In this document: piece by piece, positions 54,535 through 63,938 of the stretch
How positions within the stretch are numbered: the first letter of the stretch is position 1
Layout: every line of letters begins with the position of its first letter
Assembly (NCBI RefSeq): GCF_947487605.1
Contig: NZ_CANKXK010000001.1
Location: 310,001 to 374,000, forward strand
Source: an uncultured Algibacter sp.
Lineage (GTDB): Bacteria > Bacteroidota > Bacteroidia > Flavobacteriales > Flavobacteriaceae
DNA: 64,000 nucleotides
Direction of reading: 5' to 3'
Notes under the pieces: model-generated
Databases searched by the model: none
Told to the model about the DNA's origin: nothing
The model's input: the letters and a program-made list of their open reading frames with translations, nothing else
Made by a program: the position numbers and the translations under genes

Positions 54535-55932
54535 CTATTGCCCTCTAAAAAAAACCACTGTACTCATCGTTTTTATTAAAATATTAAAATCTAGAAAGAA
54601 ACTACGATGCTTTATATAATACAAATCGTATTGAAGTTTAAGCAAACTATCATCTACAGTTGCTCCGTAACGTGTCTTTACCTGCGCCCATCCTGTTAAT
54701 CCAGGTTTAATTATATGCCGTGTTTCGTAAAATGGCAACAATTGAGATAACTCACGAACAAAATGTGGTCGTTCTGGACGTGGGCCAATCATGCTCATAT
54801 CACCAAGAAGAATATTTATAAACTGAGGTATTTCATCTAATCTAGTATGTCTTAAAAATTTTCCAAAAACTGTAATACGTGAATCATTCTTAACTGCCCA
54901 AACAGCACCTTTTTGTTCTGCATTTTCAATCATCGTTCGGAATTTAATCATCCTAAATACATCACCATTTTTACCAATTCTATCTTGAATAAAAAGCAAA
55001 GGTCCTCTATTGCCAAAAAGATTACCAATTACAATTAAAGGCAGAAACACAACCCCAAATAAAACACCAATTATTGCTATTAATATATCAAATAGGCGAT
55101 GAAAAAATAGGTATAATTTGTTCTGATTACTACGACTAAATGGAAAATACTTATAAAAATCTTTTCCAACAAATTGTACTGGAACTCTTTGTGTCATGTC
55201 TTCGTATACTTGTGTATACTCTTTAATTGAAAAGCCTGTTTCTAAAAGTGTAATTAGTTTACGATAGATATCTGAAGTAATATTTTCAGAATCATAAGTT
55301 GCCACAACAATTTCCTTAATCTGTTCTTCTTCAATTACTTTATGGATTTCATTGGGCTTGTATTCAGGAATACCAAAGAACCTAATACTATCAACTGCTA
55401 CATTTTCAGCTTCACAATTTATAAAACCCACAATCTTATAATTAGGATCGGAATCTTTAAAAGCATTAATAATGGTTTCGATATTGGATATTTCTCCAAC
55501 AATGAGTACTTTTTTATAAAATCTAGGTGAAACCACAAAATTCAAATACATATAACGCCATATAAATAAAGCTGCTAAAATGGAAAAATAAAAGTAGAGT
55601 ATCTGTAATCTATTATCGGGTAGAAAAGGTGTAAAGAATGGTGTTAGAAAATAGAATAGCACTGTTACAGAAACCGTAAGTACAATATTAGATGTCACTT
55701 GATCTATTCTACTTGATTTTTGTAAGTCGTAAAGTTCGAATACGGTACCAAAAATTGATATATATAAAACAAGTACCACAACCCATGTCCAGTTTTCTTT
55801 ATCAATTCTAAAGTAATCAAAGTTAAAAACCGTACCCACGAAGTATAAAACTCCTAGAATAAATAAAATATCGAAAATTCTAAGTAGGACTTTCCGTTCA
55901 GAAATATTAAAATGAATACTTTGATTAGACAT
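54535..55932 (-). CDS. Polyprenyl-phosphate sugar phosphotransferase (WcaJ/initiating transferase)
   Basis: A 465-residue membrane enzyme from ATG 55932 (the longer frame uses TTG). N-terminal helices (about 4-5), a Rossmann-like sensor domain (about 130-250), then the C-terminal sugar-transferase domain: FIQDRIGKNGDVFRMIKFRTM, RHTRLDEIPQFINILLGDMSMIGPRPERPHFV, KPGLTGWAQVKTRYG. It transfers a sugar-1-phosphate, often Glc, Gal or a derivative, to undecaprenyl phosphate to start surface-polysaccharide repeats. Promoter-distal gene of the glycan locus. Confidence 0.92.
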   Translation of the reverse strand: MSNQSIHFNISERKVLLRIFDILFILGVLYFVGTVFNFDYFRIDKENWTWVVVLVLYISIFGTVFELYDLQKSSRIDQVTSNIVLTVSVTVLFYFLTPFFTPFLPDNRLQILYFYFSILAALFIWRYMYLNFVVSPRFYKKVLIVGEISNIETIINAFKDSDPNYKIVGFINCEAENVAVDSIRFFGIPEYKPNEIHKVIEEEQIKEIVVATYDSENITSDIYRKLITLLETGFSIKEYTQVYEDMTQRVPVQFVGKDFYKYFPFSRSNQNKLYLFFHRLFDILIAIIGVLFGVVFLPLIVIGNLFGNRGPLLFIQDRIGKNGDVFRMIKFRTMIENAEQKGAVWAVKNDSRITVFGKFLRHTRLDEIPQFINILLGDMSMIGPRPERPHFVRELSQLLPFYETRHIIKPGLTGWAQVKTRYGATVDDSLLKLQYDLYYIKHRSFFLDFNILIKTMSTVVFFRGQ

Positions 55933-55989
55933 GCGAGATAGGGTTAATAGCAAGTATAAATATAAGACCTTAATTTGAATAGACAATAT

Positions 55990-56082
55990 TTAACTTAAAA
56001 CTCTCATCCATTGTTCTTTAACATTTGCCCAATCGAATTGCTCTGCCTTTCTTCTTGCGTTCAAAGCAAGTTTTATTAACAA
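55990..56082 (-). pseudogene. C-terminal remnant of a family 4 glycosyltransferase
   Basis: A 30-codon frame reads ...KLALNARRKAEQFDWANVKEQ and WMRVLS, ending at TAA (55990-55992). It closely resembles the C-terminus of the glycosyltransferase at 57099-58118 (ARKKVEQFDWNVVKKQW). Upstream in the same frame is a stop (56083-56085) followed directly by the epimerase gene's end, so the rest of the gene is gone. It is the tail of a glycosyltransferase gene deleted from the operon. Confidence 0.75.
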
Positions 56083-56093
56083 TTAATTCTATA

Positions 56094-57038
56094 CTACCAA
56101 TAATTATTATCTTTAAACCAGTTTAATTGTGCCCGAAGACCTTCTTTTAATTTCGTAGTAGGGTTATAATTTAAAACTTTTCTGGCTTTATTAATATTTG
56201 CTTTTGTTCTTAATTGATCGCCTTGTCTAGGAGGTGAAATTTTCTTTTTTATTTTAACGTTTAATAATTCTTCAATTATTTGTATTCCTCGTGCTGTGGT
56301 ATTTTCAACTTCTGTACCTAAATTAAATATTTCGCCATTGCACAGCTCCTCTTTACCAAAAACACTAACAATTCCATCTATAATATCTTGAACATAGGTA
56401 TAACTTCTTAGGTGTTTTTCGCTTCCTTCATACAATGAAAACTCTTTATTATTAATTCCACAATCCAATAATTTAGTATACAATTTATCAGGACGTTCTC
56501 TAGGACCGTAAACTGAATATAACCTAAGTGAGGTTCCTTTTAATTCTTTTTTTCTAACATATGACAAAACTAATTGCTCAGCTGCCAATTTTGTTACTCC
56601 ATACCAAGATACAGGAAAAGGAGCCTGATCTTCAGATAAAGTAGCTTCCAATCCATAAATTGAGGAAGTTGCTATATTAATGAAATACGGTCTATTTTTT
56701 AAACCTATTGCCCAATTAAGTAAATTCTGAGTTGCATTTACATTATTAGTTAAATAATCACTAAAGGTTGAAGTCTTTGAAATTCCTGGATGACTTGAAA
56801 AATGAATGATGCAATCCATTTTATTAGGTAATAATTCAATTAATGAATCGGTTCGTAAATCCAATTCAATTATTCTTATATCCTGATTTTTTAACACTTC
56901 AGCATTTCTTTTTTTTAAGTAAACATCATAATAAGGTGAGAAATTATCAACCCCTATTACTCGATGCCCTAACTGTTTAAAACGTTCAGCAGTATGAGAA
57001 CCAATAAAACCAGCAGCTCCTGTAATTAATATATTCAT
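56094..57038 (-). CDS. NAD-dependent sugar-nucleotide epimerase (UDP-glucuronate 4-epimerase-like)
   Basis: A 314-residue extended short-chain dehydrogenase from ATG 57038. NAD motif GAAGFIGSH (8-16), VDNFSPYYD at the end of beta-2, SSIYG with the catalytic Ser/Thr region and YGVTKLAAE (YxxxK). C-terminal LRSYTYVQDIIDGI is typical of GalE/GAE-type enzymes. It probably makes UDP-GalA or a related donor for the glycan. It lies in the operon between the two glycosyltransferase genes and the transferase remnant. Confidence 0.9.
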   Translation of the reverse strand: MNILITGAAGFIGSHTAERFKQLGHRVIGVDNFSPYYDVYLKKRNAEVLKNQDIRIIELDLRTDSLIELLPNKMDCIIHFSSHPGISKTSTFSDYLTNNVNATQNLLNWAIGLKNRPYFINIATSSIYGLEATLSEDQAPFPVSWYGVTKLAAEQLVLSYVRKKELKGTSLRLYSVYGPRERPDKLYTKLLDCGINNKEFSLYEGSEKHLRSYTYVQDIIDGIVSVFGKEELCNGEIFNLGTEVENTTARGIQIIEELLNVKIKKKISPPRQGDQLRTKANINKARKVLNYNPTTKLKEGLRAQLNWFKDNNYW

Positions 57039-57098
57039 TGAATTCAAACTTTATTATGTTAAATTACTTACTTTTCTAGTCAATCTTAATAACTATTT

Positions 57099-58118
57099 TT
57101 AGTTATTTAAAAGCAAAAACCATTGCTTTTTAACTACATTCCAATCAAATTGTTCTACTTTTTTTCTAGCTTTATATGCTATTTCCGCCGTTTTAGTTGA
57201 ACTTTTAAAAATAGTTTTAATAGCATTAACAAACGCCTCTTCACTATTTGGCTCAACTAATAAGCCATCAACACCATTATTAATTAAAAATGGCATACCC
57301 CCAACATTAGTTGAAACGACAGGTAAACCAAGTGCCATGGCTTCAATAACACTAACAGGCATGTTATCGAAATTTGTGGTGTTTATAAAAATATTATAAT
57401 CTTTAGAAAGACTTACCCATTCCTCTTTTGATAGCTTCCCTGTAAATTTTACAGGCGCATTAATATTACTAGCTAAATCTTTAACTTCTTTTAAAGAGCC
57501 ATCACTATCGGGTCCAACCATGCATAACAAAGCATCGTAACCTTCATCGATTAAAGTTTTTAAAACTCTAACTGCTAATTTTGGGTTGTATATTTTCGAA
57601 AAAGAACGCACCCATAACAGCCTAATTGTTTCAATTTTTTTTTCTTTATAAGGGTAATTTTTAATTTCAATTGTATTGGGAATATGCACTATATTATCAT
57701 AGCCAAAGTTTTCAAAACTATGCTTTAAATATTTCGAAGGAGCTATATTTTTATATGCGTAATTAAAAATGAGTTTACTTAGTCTTGAATTATTTCTAAG
57801 ACGGTCTGGTAAATTACCACCATGTAAAATAGGAATGTATTTCAATTTTAACAACCTGCATAGTTGTGACACAAAAAAGGCATAATAAAAATTCTGAGTG
57901 CTATACGTATCTAGCAATACATAGTGAATCGAGTTTCTATAATATAAACAGGCCCATAACATGTCTATAAGCCGCCATAATTTGAATGTTTTGCTTGATG
58001 CATAAAACAAAGAATACCCTTCATTTTCAAACTGCTTCCCTAACAAATCAATAGACGAACTATTTTTATGCTTTAATTTGTTTCCTATGTATAAGAGGTT
58101 TCTTTTCATGTGTGACAT
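57099..58118 (-). CDS. Glycosyltransferase family 4
   Basis: A 339-residue GT-B enzyme. The N-terminal domain is short; the C-terminal half has the donor-binding motifs LLWVRSFSKIYNPKLAVRVL, LCMVGPDSDGS, VKFTGKLSKEEW, and ALGLPVVSTNVGGMPFLINNGVDGLLVEPNSEE (EX7E-like around SVIEAMALGLPVVST). It ends ARKKVEQFDWNVVKKQW. Predicted to add a sugar to the lipid-linked glycan. Its 5' end overlaps the O-antigen ligase-like gene by 53 bases in another frame. Confidence 0.9.
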   Translation of the reverse strand: MSHMKRNLLYIGNKLKHKNSSSIDLLGKQFENEGYSLFYASSKTFKLWRLIDMLWACLYYRNSIHYVLLDTYSTQNFYYAFFVSQLCRLLKLKYIPILHGGNLPDRLRNNSRLSKLIFNYAYKNIAPSKYLKHSFENFGYDNIVHIPNTIEIKNYPYKEKKIETIRLLWVRSFSKIYNPKLAVRVLKTLIDEGYDALLCMVGPDSDGSLKEVKDLASNINAPVKFTGKLSKEEWVSLSKDYNIFINTTNFDNMPVSVIEAMALGLPVVSTNVGGMPFLINNGVDGLLVEPNSEEAFVNAIKTIFKSSTKTAEIAYKARKKVEQFDWNVVKKQWFLLLNN

Positions 58119-59424
58119 TTAACAGAATCAAAGCATAAATAAAGGCAGGTGCAGCAATACGCATGGATGAATGATTAATTGTTGCGAACCAAAAAAATAT
58201 AAACCCATAGAAATAATAATTTTTTTTGTTTTTGATACGCATTTCTAAAGGTTTAAAAATCAATATTAAAAGAATAATAATACCAAATATCCCGTGTTCT
58301 GCTAAAATCCGGCTTACCTCATTATGAGATGTAATTCCTTGACCTTCTATTTCTATCCGTTGATCTTTTGCTCTACTTGAGCCTATCCCAAAAAAGGGAT
58401 TAGCCATAAAACCCTCTAGTTCATGCAAAAAGAGTTTTCCTCTTCCAGTTGTTACATCTTCTTTTTCTCGACCTAAATGATCCTTATTAGCATATCGCAA
58501 TTCTATTAACCCCCCAGTTTGATTGGTACTAATTACCCAAGTTGTAAAACCGCTTATAACGAATAAAACAAAAACACCTAAAATCTCATTTCTACGCCTT
58601 TTAGAAACCTTAAAATAATAGATAACTAGAAATCCAAATATCGCAATTAAAGCTGCAATTACCCCCCCTCTACTAAAAGTAACGACGGCTCGATAAGACA
58701 TTAAAATTAATAAAACCGCATTTAAAATCTTTAAACTAATATTAGGTGAGTTTACAAACAGTCTTATGGTCATAATAAACATTCCTAAACCCAAAACCGT
58801 TGAAACTTGATTAGGTCCAAAGCCTCCAGATGCTGCTCGATTTGAAACTGTTGATGATAAAACTTCTTTAACACTTGGCGTATAAAAAACCACATAAGAT
58901 GTTAGAGTTATAATAGGTAATAAAACATATAATAAGACTTGAGATAATTGTTGTTTAGTAATTTTTTTATCAAAACAAAATAAAGCAGCTATACCTAAAC
59001 AAATGGGACCACTCAAAACAAAAGTAATATTTGTTCTAAAATTGGCATCAAACCTTAAGGTGGTAGAAGCTACAAAAATTGATGGTACTAAGAATAACAA
59101 GTAAAAAAAATAAGGATAAGCCTTCCCAGAAATGCCTTTATAAATCATACCCATCATCATAAACAAAATCACCAAATACTTAGAAGCTTCGTATGAGAAT
59201 GAGCCTTTGGTAATTCTTAAAATTAATTCGGCTCCAACAAAATAGGCACAAGCTTTTAATATTTCTACGGTTTTTAGATGCTCAGGTGCAATTATTGTTC
59301 TATATAAAAAGTATGCTAAGGCAATTAGAAAATATATTTTCGCTAGTGATTCGTTAAAATAAATTAACATGCCCAGAGCAAAATGGAATACAATTGCAGA
59401 AATATATGTGACATCTAGCTTCAC
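58066..59424 (-). CDS. O-antigen ligase/polymerase-like (Wzy/WaaL) membrane protein
   Basis: A 452-residue polytopic protein with ten or more helices and a large periplasmic loop (about 300-360: ELRYANKDHLGREKEDVTTGRGKLF, then GIGSSRAKDQR and EGQGITSHNEVSRILAEHGIFG). The loop pattern with RG...W-type and SHNE matches Wzy_C/O-antigen ligase members. It either polymerises or ligates the glycan. The start appears to be GTG at 59424. Sits in the middle of the polysaccharide operon. Confidence 0.87.
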   Translation of the reverse strand: MKLDVTYISAIVFHFALGMLIYFNESLAKIYFLIALAYFLYRTIIAPEHLKTVEILKACAYFVGAELILRITKGSFSYEASKYLVILFMMMGMIYKGISGKAYPYFFYLLFLVPSIFVASTTLRFDANFRTNITFVLSGPICLGIAALFCFDKKITKQQLSQVLLYVLLPIITLTSYVVFYTPSVKEVLSSTVSNRAASGGFGPNQVSTVLGLGMFIMTIRLFVNSPNISLKILNAVLLILMSYRAVVTFSRGGVIAALIAIFGFLVIYYFKVSKRRRNEILGVFVLFVISGFTTWVISTNQTGGLIELRYANKDHLGREKEDVTTGRGKLFLHELEGFMANPFFGIGSSRAKDQRIEIEGQGITSHNEVSRILAEHGIFGIIILLILIFKPLEMRIKNKKNYYFYGFIFFWFATINHSSMRIAAPAFIYALILLNVTHEKKPLIHRKQIKA

Positions 59425-59441
59425 AAATTTTTAATTTACGT

Positions 59442-60245
59442 TTAAACAAAAATTTTTCTGTAATCATCTAAAGCAAACTTATAATGATAACTTTTACCAA
59501 AAAGATAAACAAGAAAGTGAATTACAAACACTGGGGCAAAGGTTTTGAAAAAATTTAAAAAACTATCATAAACTTTATTAGAATAATCACATATTAAAAA
59601 AGGAACATTTCTTCTATCCAAAAAATTATTAACAATAACAGATATTTTAAATCGTCTTACTTCATGAAAAGACTTAAAATTAACTTTAATATCCTGTCTT
59701 ACCAATTTATATAATTCAACAACAGATAATGGCATTTCATTATTATGATAAAACATAATACCATAAGACACATCAATTAACACCCATTTATCAAGTTCTT
59801 TACAAAACACCTCATTAAAAGAGTGCCCTCCAAATTCACTATCAAATGGTGCTCTTGTCACTCCCCATTCTCGAACCTTAACGCCATTAATAACACAAAA
59901 ATTATTAAATATTTGAGTCATATCGCTACAAACCCCACCTTTCCCTTCTAACATTATTTTAAGTGCTTTTTCTGAAGGTTCACTTAAACCGGGGCCACCT
60001 TTTATGTTATTTTCTAACCATAGACTCAAATGTTTTACCAAATCCAAATCACTTGTTGGTTTAAAGTCTTTAAAAATTTTGGCATTAATTTCAAAAAAAT
60101 AGCTAGGAAGATCATCTATGACATTAACTTGATTATAACTAATGTCTTTTATCTCTTCAATTGTAGAGTTCTTAGACAATAATTTGAATCTGGTTTTATA
60201 TAAAAGTGGATGTCTTTTAAATATCCAAACTAGTTTTTTAAACAT
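59442..60245 (-). CDS. Transglutaminase-like protein in glycan locus
   Basis: A 267-residue cytoplasmic or membrane-edge protein with a transglutaminase/protease-like core: C106 in GKGGVCSDMTQIF, H141 in FGGHSFNEVF and D158 in WVLIDVSYG, forming the expected Cys-His-Asp triad. There is no signal peptide; a hydrophobic stretch near the C-terminus (FAPVFVIHFLVYLFG) may attach to the membrane. Its TGA/ATG overlap with the neighbouring GT4 shows tight coupling. It might trim or amide-link a glycan component; its function is unknown. Confidence 0.8.
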   Translation of the reverse strand: MFKKLVWIFKRHPLLYKTRFKLLSKNSTIEEIKDISYNQVNVIDDLPSYFFEINAKIFKDFKPTSDLDLVKHLSLWLENNIKGGPGLSEPSEKALKIMLEGKGGVCSDMTQIFNNFCVINGVKVREWGVTRAPFDSEFGGHSFNEVFCKELDKWVLIDVSYGIMFYHNNEMPLSVVELYKLVRQDIKVNFKSFHEVRRFKISVIVNNFLDRRNVPFLICDYSNKVYDSFLNFFKTFAPVFVIHFLVYLFGKSYHYKFALDDYRKIFV

Positions 60246-61375
60246 CAGCTCAAAATATAATTTTTAATTCTATTATTATAATATTCGTAGGTAAACTTAT
60301 TCAGTTTATGTTCACTAGATTGGAGCATTGTAAAGTAATCTATCACATTAAAATTCAAGAACTTGACAAGTTGCTCTAACAGTCCTTCTTCAGAAATAGT
60401 GTTTAACAATAATCCATTTATCTCATTTTTGACATATTGACTAATTGAGGAAACATTAGAAACAATAGGTAAACAACCATAATTAATCGCCTCAGCTATA
60501 ACTTTAGGAAATCCTTCGGAGGCTGATGGCAATATAATGGCATTAGATACTTTGTAAATAGCGTGTACAGCTTCTCTGGACAAAGTGTTATGAAAAATAA
60601 AAGTTAAGTCCGATGCTTCTGATATTGCCTTGTAATGATTCATTTTTGACCCTTTTCCAACAATATGTATCACTCCTATTTTAGCTTTATTGTTTTTATC
60701 TAAATTGAGAAACGCATTTATTAATAAATTCATGCCTTTTTCATCCTCTAGCCGTCCTACAAAACAAAAATTAATAGAAGATTTATTAAATTTTTTATTA
60801 GAAATGCACTCTTCACCTAGCTTAAGCTCATCCAAAGTAAGGCAAGGGTTTTCAAAAGACTTACACTGTTCTGGTTGATTATTCCAAACACCGTTAATAG
60901 TAACGAGTCTATTGCTTTTTTTCAATAACCATCTTTGAAATTGATAAGCCAAAGGTGCATTATATTGTTGCCAGTTACCAGCATATTTAAACCATCCTTT
61001 TTTCTTACTAAATAATAGATAAGGAATCACAAATACACCAATTCCTGTGGGAGCTCTAAACTGAAAATAATCGGTTTGTTTAAGGGTCTTTCTTATCTGA
61101 TTTATAACAAATGGAATTGAAAAAACAAGTTTTAATTTACTCTTTACATCTTTGCCGCCTAAAGCATGTAATGGAATAAATTTTATCTTATTAGAGCTAT
61201 ACGCTTTAGTATTAGGAGGGGCTAAACTTTTATGAAGCATGGCTACATGATTAATCTCGTCGAAAATTTCTAACAGATGATTAATCTCTGTAACTGTTGA
61301 GTTTAAACCAACGACCTCTCCTCTATCATTTATATAATGTTCTGTATGTGATATGATAGTCAATCGCTTTTTCAT
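60245..61375 (-). CDS. Glycosyltransferase family 4
   Basis: A 376-residue GT-B enzyme. C-terminal donor-binding motifs: INFCFVGRLEDEKGMNLLINAF, VHIVGKGSKMNH, LTFIFHNTLSREA, and ILPSASEGFPKVIAEAINYGCLPIVSNVSS (EGFPKVIAEA). The N-terminus (RLTIISHTEHYIND) is typical of GT4. Acts in building the surface glycan. The stop overlaps the transglutaminase start by one base. Confidence 0.9.
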   Translation of the reverse strand: MKKRLTIISHTEHYINDRGEVVGLNSTVTEINHLLEIFDEINHVAMLHKSLAPPNTKAYSSNKIKFIPLHALGGKDVKSKLKLVFSIPFVINQIRKTLKQTDYFQFRAPTGIGVFVIPYLLFSKKKGWFKYAGNWQQYNAPLAYQFQRWLLKKSNRLVTINGVWNNQPEQCKSFENPCLTLDELKLGEECISNKKFNKSSINFCFVGRLEDEKGMNLLINAFLNLDKNNKAKIGVIHIVGKGSKMNHYKAISEASDLTFIFHNTLSREAVHAIYKVSNAIILPSASEGFPKVIAEAINYGCLPIVSNVSSISQYVKNEINGLLLNTISEEGLLEQLVKFLNFNVIDYFTMLQSSEHKLNKFTYEYYNNRIKNYILS

Positions 61376-61462
61376 CTGTTAATTAATTATTGTTTTTTAG
61401 CTATCATCTGTAACATTCATATAATCATTCTAATATGTATCGAAACTTTTGTCAAGAATGTT

Positions 61463-62560
61463 TCATTTCAATATATAAAGATAAGATTTTACAATAGTAG
61501 ACCAATTAAATTGATGTGCCCAATTTAAAGCATTACGCCTGTAATCTTCATTATTATTAAGTATACTATTAATAGCTCTTAGTAGTGCCTTATCATCTTT
61601 TGGGTTAATTAAAATTCCTGACTCATCATGATTTATAGCATCTTCAATGCCGCAACCTTTAGATCCAATAGCAGGTATACCTAATAAATTAGCTTCTAAA
61701 ATAGCTATCCCAAAGCCTTCAACATCACCAGAACTAGTTTCCTTACTAAGCATAACAAAAATATCTGTTTGATTTAAAATAGAAAATAAAGTATAATTAT
61801 CAACACTACCATGAAATGTTACATAAGACAAAACACCTAATTCTTTAGCTATTTTTGAACATACCTTAATTTGAGATGGAATACCTACACAATGATAGTG
61901 TATATCTGGATAGTACTTTATTAATTCTGGTAAATGTTTAATTACTTGTAATTGTCCTTTTCGTTCACTTATTCTACCTACCGTCGTTAAAACTGGATTT
62001 CCTTTTAGTATTAATGATGATTTTAAACCTTTCCATTTATCTGTATTAATGGCATTAGGAATAACAACTATATCTCTATGTAAATGATTAATTAGAGACT
62101 TTGTATACTTAGAAACAGCAATAATGTTATCAAACCTTAACAAGGCCTTATCGATAGATGATTTAAGGGTATAAGACTTAAAATTAACTTCTGTGCCATG
62201 TACTATAGCCAACGATTTAAAATTTAAAAATAAGCCACAAAATGCCACATTCCAAAGTGAAAATTTTCCTGTAGCAATAGCTACATTTGCGTTCTTTAAT
62301 CTTCTAAACGATATTAGCAATCTTTTAAAATAGGTAAAAACTTGTATACGTGAACGGTTAATTCTTATAACTTTAAATGGCAAAGTTTTATCAAACACAT
62401 TTTCTTCAACACTATCTTTAGATCTCACATCAGTAATCACTTCAACTTCATAATTTTCTTTAGATAAATACCATGCAAGATTATAAGCATGGTTTCCTAT
62501 GCCCCCTGGTTGAGGCGGGAACTCTGAAGCCACAATCGTTATGTTTGTGTTTTTATTCAA
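61463..62560 (-). CDS. Glycosyltransferase family 4
   Basis: A 365-residue GT-B enzyme: EFPPQPGGIGNHAYNLAWYLSKEN at the N-terminus (GGIG acceptor loop), VVIPNAINTDKW, TTVGRISERKGQLQVIKHL, YHCVGIPSQ, and SSGDVEGFGIAILEANLLGIPAIGSKGCGI with the EX7E-type Glu pair. The start is TTG at 62560, overlapping the GT2 stop by four bases (TTGA). Part of the polysaccharide operon. Confidence 0.92.
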   Translation of the reverse strand: MNKNTNITIVASEFPPQPGGIGNHAYNLAWYLSKENYEVEVITDVRSKDSVEENVFDKTLPFKVIRINRSRIQVFTYFKRLLISFRRLKNANVAIATGKFSLWNVAFCGLFLNFKSLAIVHGTEVNFKSYTLKSSIDKALLRFDNIIAVSKYTKSLINHLHRDIVVIPNAINTDKWKGLKSSLILKGNPVLTTVGRISERKGQLQVIKHLPELIKYYPDIHYHCVGIPSQIKVCSKIAKELGVLSYVTFHGSVDNYTLFSILNQTDIFVMLSKETSSGDVEGFGIAILEANLLGIPAIGSKGCGIEDAINHDESGILINPKDDKALLRAINSILNNNEDYRRNALNWAHQFNWSTIVKSYLYILK

Positions 62561-63888
62561 TAAATGATTTTTATAAGAGGTCCTTCATCAATTTTTTTAC
62601 TAGCTAATTGCCACGATCTATAAACTTGTACGAATACTAATGGTAAAATTATAAATGAAATTATAACTCCAATAACTAACATTAATCTATTTCTTTTAAA
62701 GCGATAAGGTAATATAGATAAGGGTATTGATTTTAATAATTCGTATCTTGATTGCACATTCCCAAAATAAGTCCGGAAAAAATATAAAACACTTGGTATT
62801 GGTCTAGGCGCAAACCATTTTTTACTTCTAAACGCATCCCAACTCCCCATTTGCCTTAAACCTCCTGTACTTACTTTTAAATGCAACCTTTCAGCATATG
62901 GATTTGAGATATTTAAAAAATTATTTAAAAAAGCACGAAGCCCAAACTCGCCATCTCCCATGCGCTGTTTTTCAAATTGTCTATCAAATAACCCGATACT
63001 CTTAAATACACCTCTTTTTATTAAAACATTACCTGTATCTAACTGATCACTTAATCTAAAAAAAGAATAATTTTCAGGAACTCTAGCACCTTGTTTAGAA
63101 ATTGAAACACCAGAAGAAATTTCAGCATTAAAAAAATCAAGACATTTTATATGATTTTTAATCCAATCTTTTTTAATTCTACTATCATCATCAAAAAATA
63201 AAAGAAAATCTCCTTTAGCTTTTCTAACACCATTATTTCTAGCCAACCACAACGCTTTTTCTTTTTGATGTTCAACGATTAAATCCAAATTAAATGATTT
63301 ATAAAAATGCTTTTTAAAATCATCTGTTTGGTCTATTACAATAACTTCAAAATGTTTGTAATCTTGTTGTTCTAGGTCTTTTAATACATCTTTCAAGTAT
63401 TTATATCTGTTCAAGGTTGGAATAATGACACTTATTTTAGGATTCTGTTTAAGTAATTGAGAATCAAATTCCTTCCACGAATTATATTTTATGGGTTGCT
63501 TTAAATAATCTTTTCTACTAATATGTTTTGTTCTGTAATAGGATCTGAATTCTTTAAAAACATTATTAAAGCTCAAAATGCGAATTATAAAAACATAGAA
63601 TACCCAAGCACTATGAAAATATTTACGAATAAAAATATAATTATCATGTAATGATATCTCATGGAAATTCTCATATTTATCTGCTTTACCTATGTATCCG
63701 AGCTGAATAGCCTGCCAAGATAAATCATAATCTTGAGCTTGTTTAGACAGATAGTTTACATCAGGTTTTAGATAATCTAAAATAGCATCAGGCAGTTTAT
63801 CAATTCTCGGGAAAACTGATTTCCCATCAATTCTAGAACACTGAAAATAATGTGTAGGCTGTAAATATTTTAAAAAAGGAAACAACAT
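62557..63888 (-). CDS. Glycosyltransferase family 2 with N-terminal extension
   Basis: A 443-residue protein. A GT-A domain begins near residue 150 (KISVIIPTLNRYKYLKDVLKDLEQQDY, EVIVIDQTDD) with the DXD-like FFDDDSRIKKDW near 240 and GDGEFGLRAF. One or two hydrophobic C-terminal helices (LMLVIGVIISFIILPLVFVQV) anchor it. The first 150 residues are an extension I do not recognise (HYFQCSRIDGKSVFPRID). Adds a sugar in the surface glycan; donor unknown. Confidence 0.88.
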   Translation of the reverse strand: MLFPFLKYLQPTHYFQCSRIDGKSVFPRIDKLPDAILDYLKPDVNYLSKQAQDYDLSWQAIQLGYIGKADKYENFHEISLHDNYIFIRKYFHSAWVFYVFIIRILSFNNVFKEFRSYYRTKHISRKDYLKQPIKYNSWKEFDSQLLKQNPKISVIIPTLNRYKYLKDVLKDLEQQDYKHFEVIVIDQTDDFKKHFYKSFNLDLIVEHQKEKALWLARNNGVRKAKGDFLLFFDDDSRIKKDWIKNHIKCLDFFNAEISSGVSISKQGARVPENYSFFRLSDQLDTGNVLIKRGVFKSIGLFDRQFEKQRMGDGEFGLRAFLNNFLNISNPYAERLHLKVSTGGLRQMGSWDAFRSKKWFAPRPIPSVLYFFRTYFGNVQSRYELLKSIPLSILPYRFKRNRLMLVIGVIISFIILPLVFVQVYRSWQLASKKIDEGPLIKIIY

Positions 63889-63938
63889 ATTAAAATAGTG
63901 ATTTTATAAAACACGTATATGATTATAATTATTTTCCA

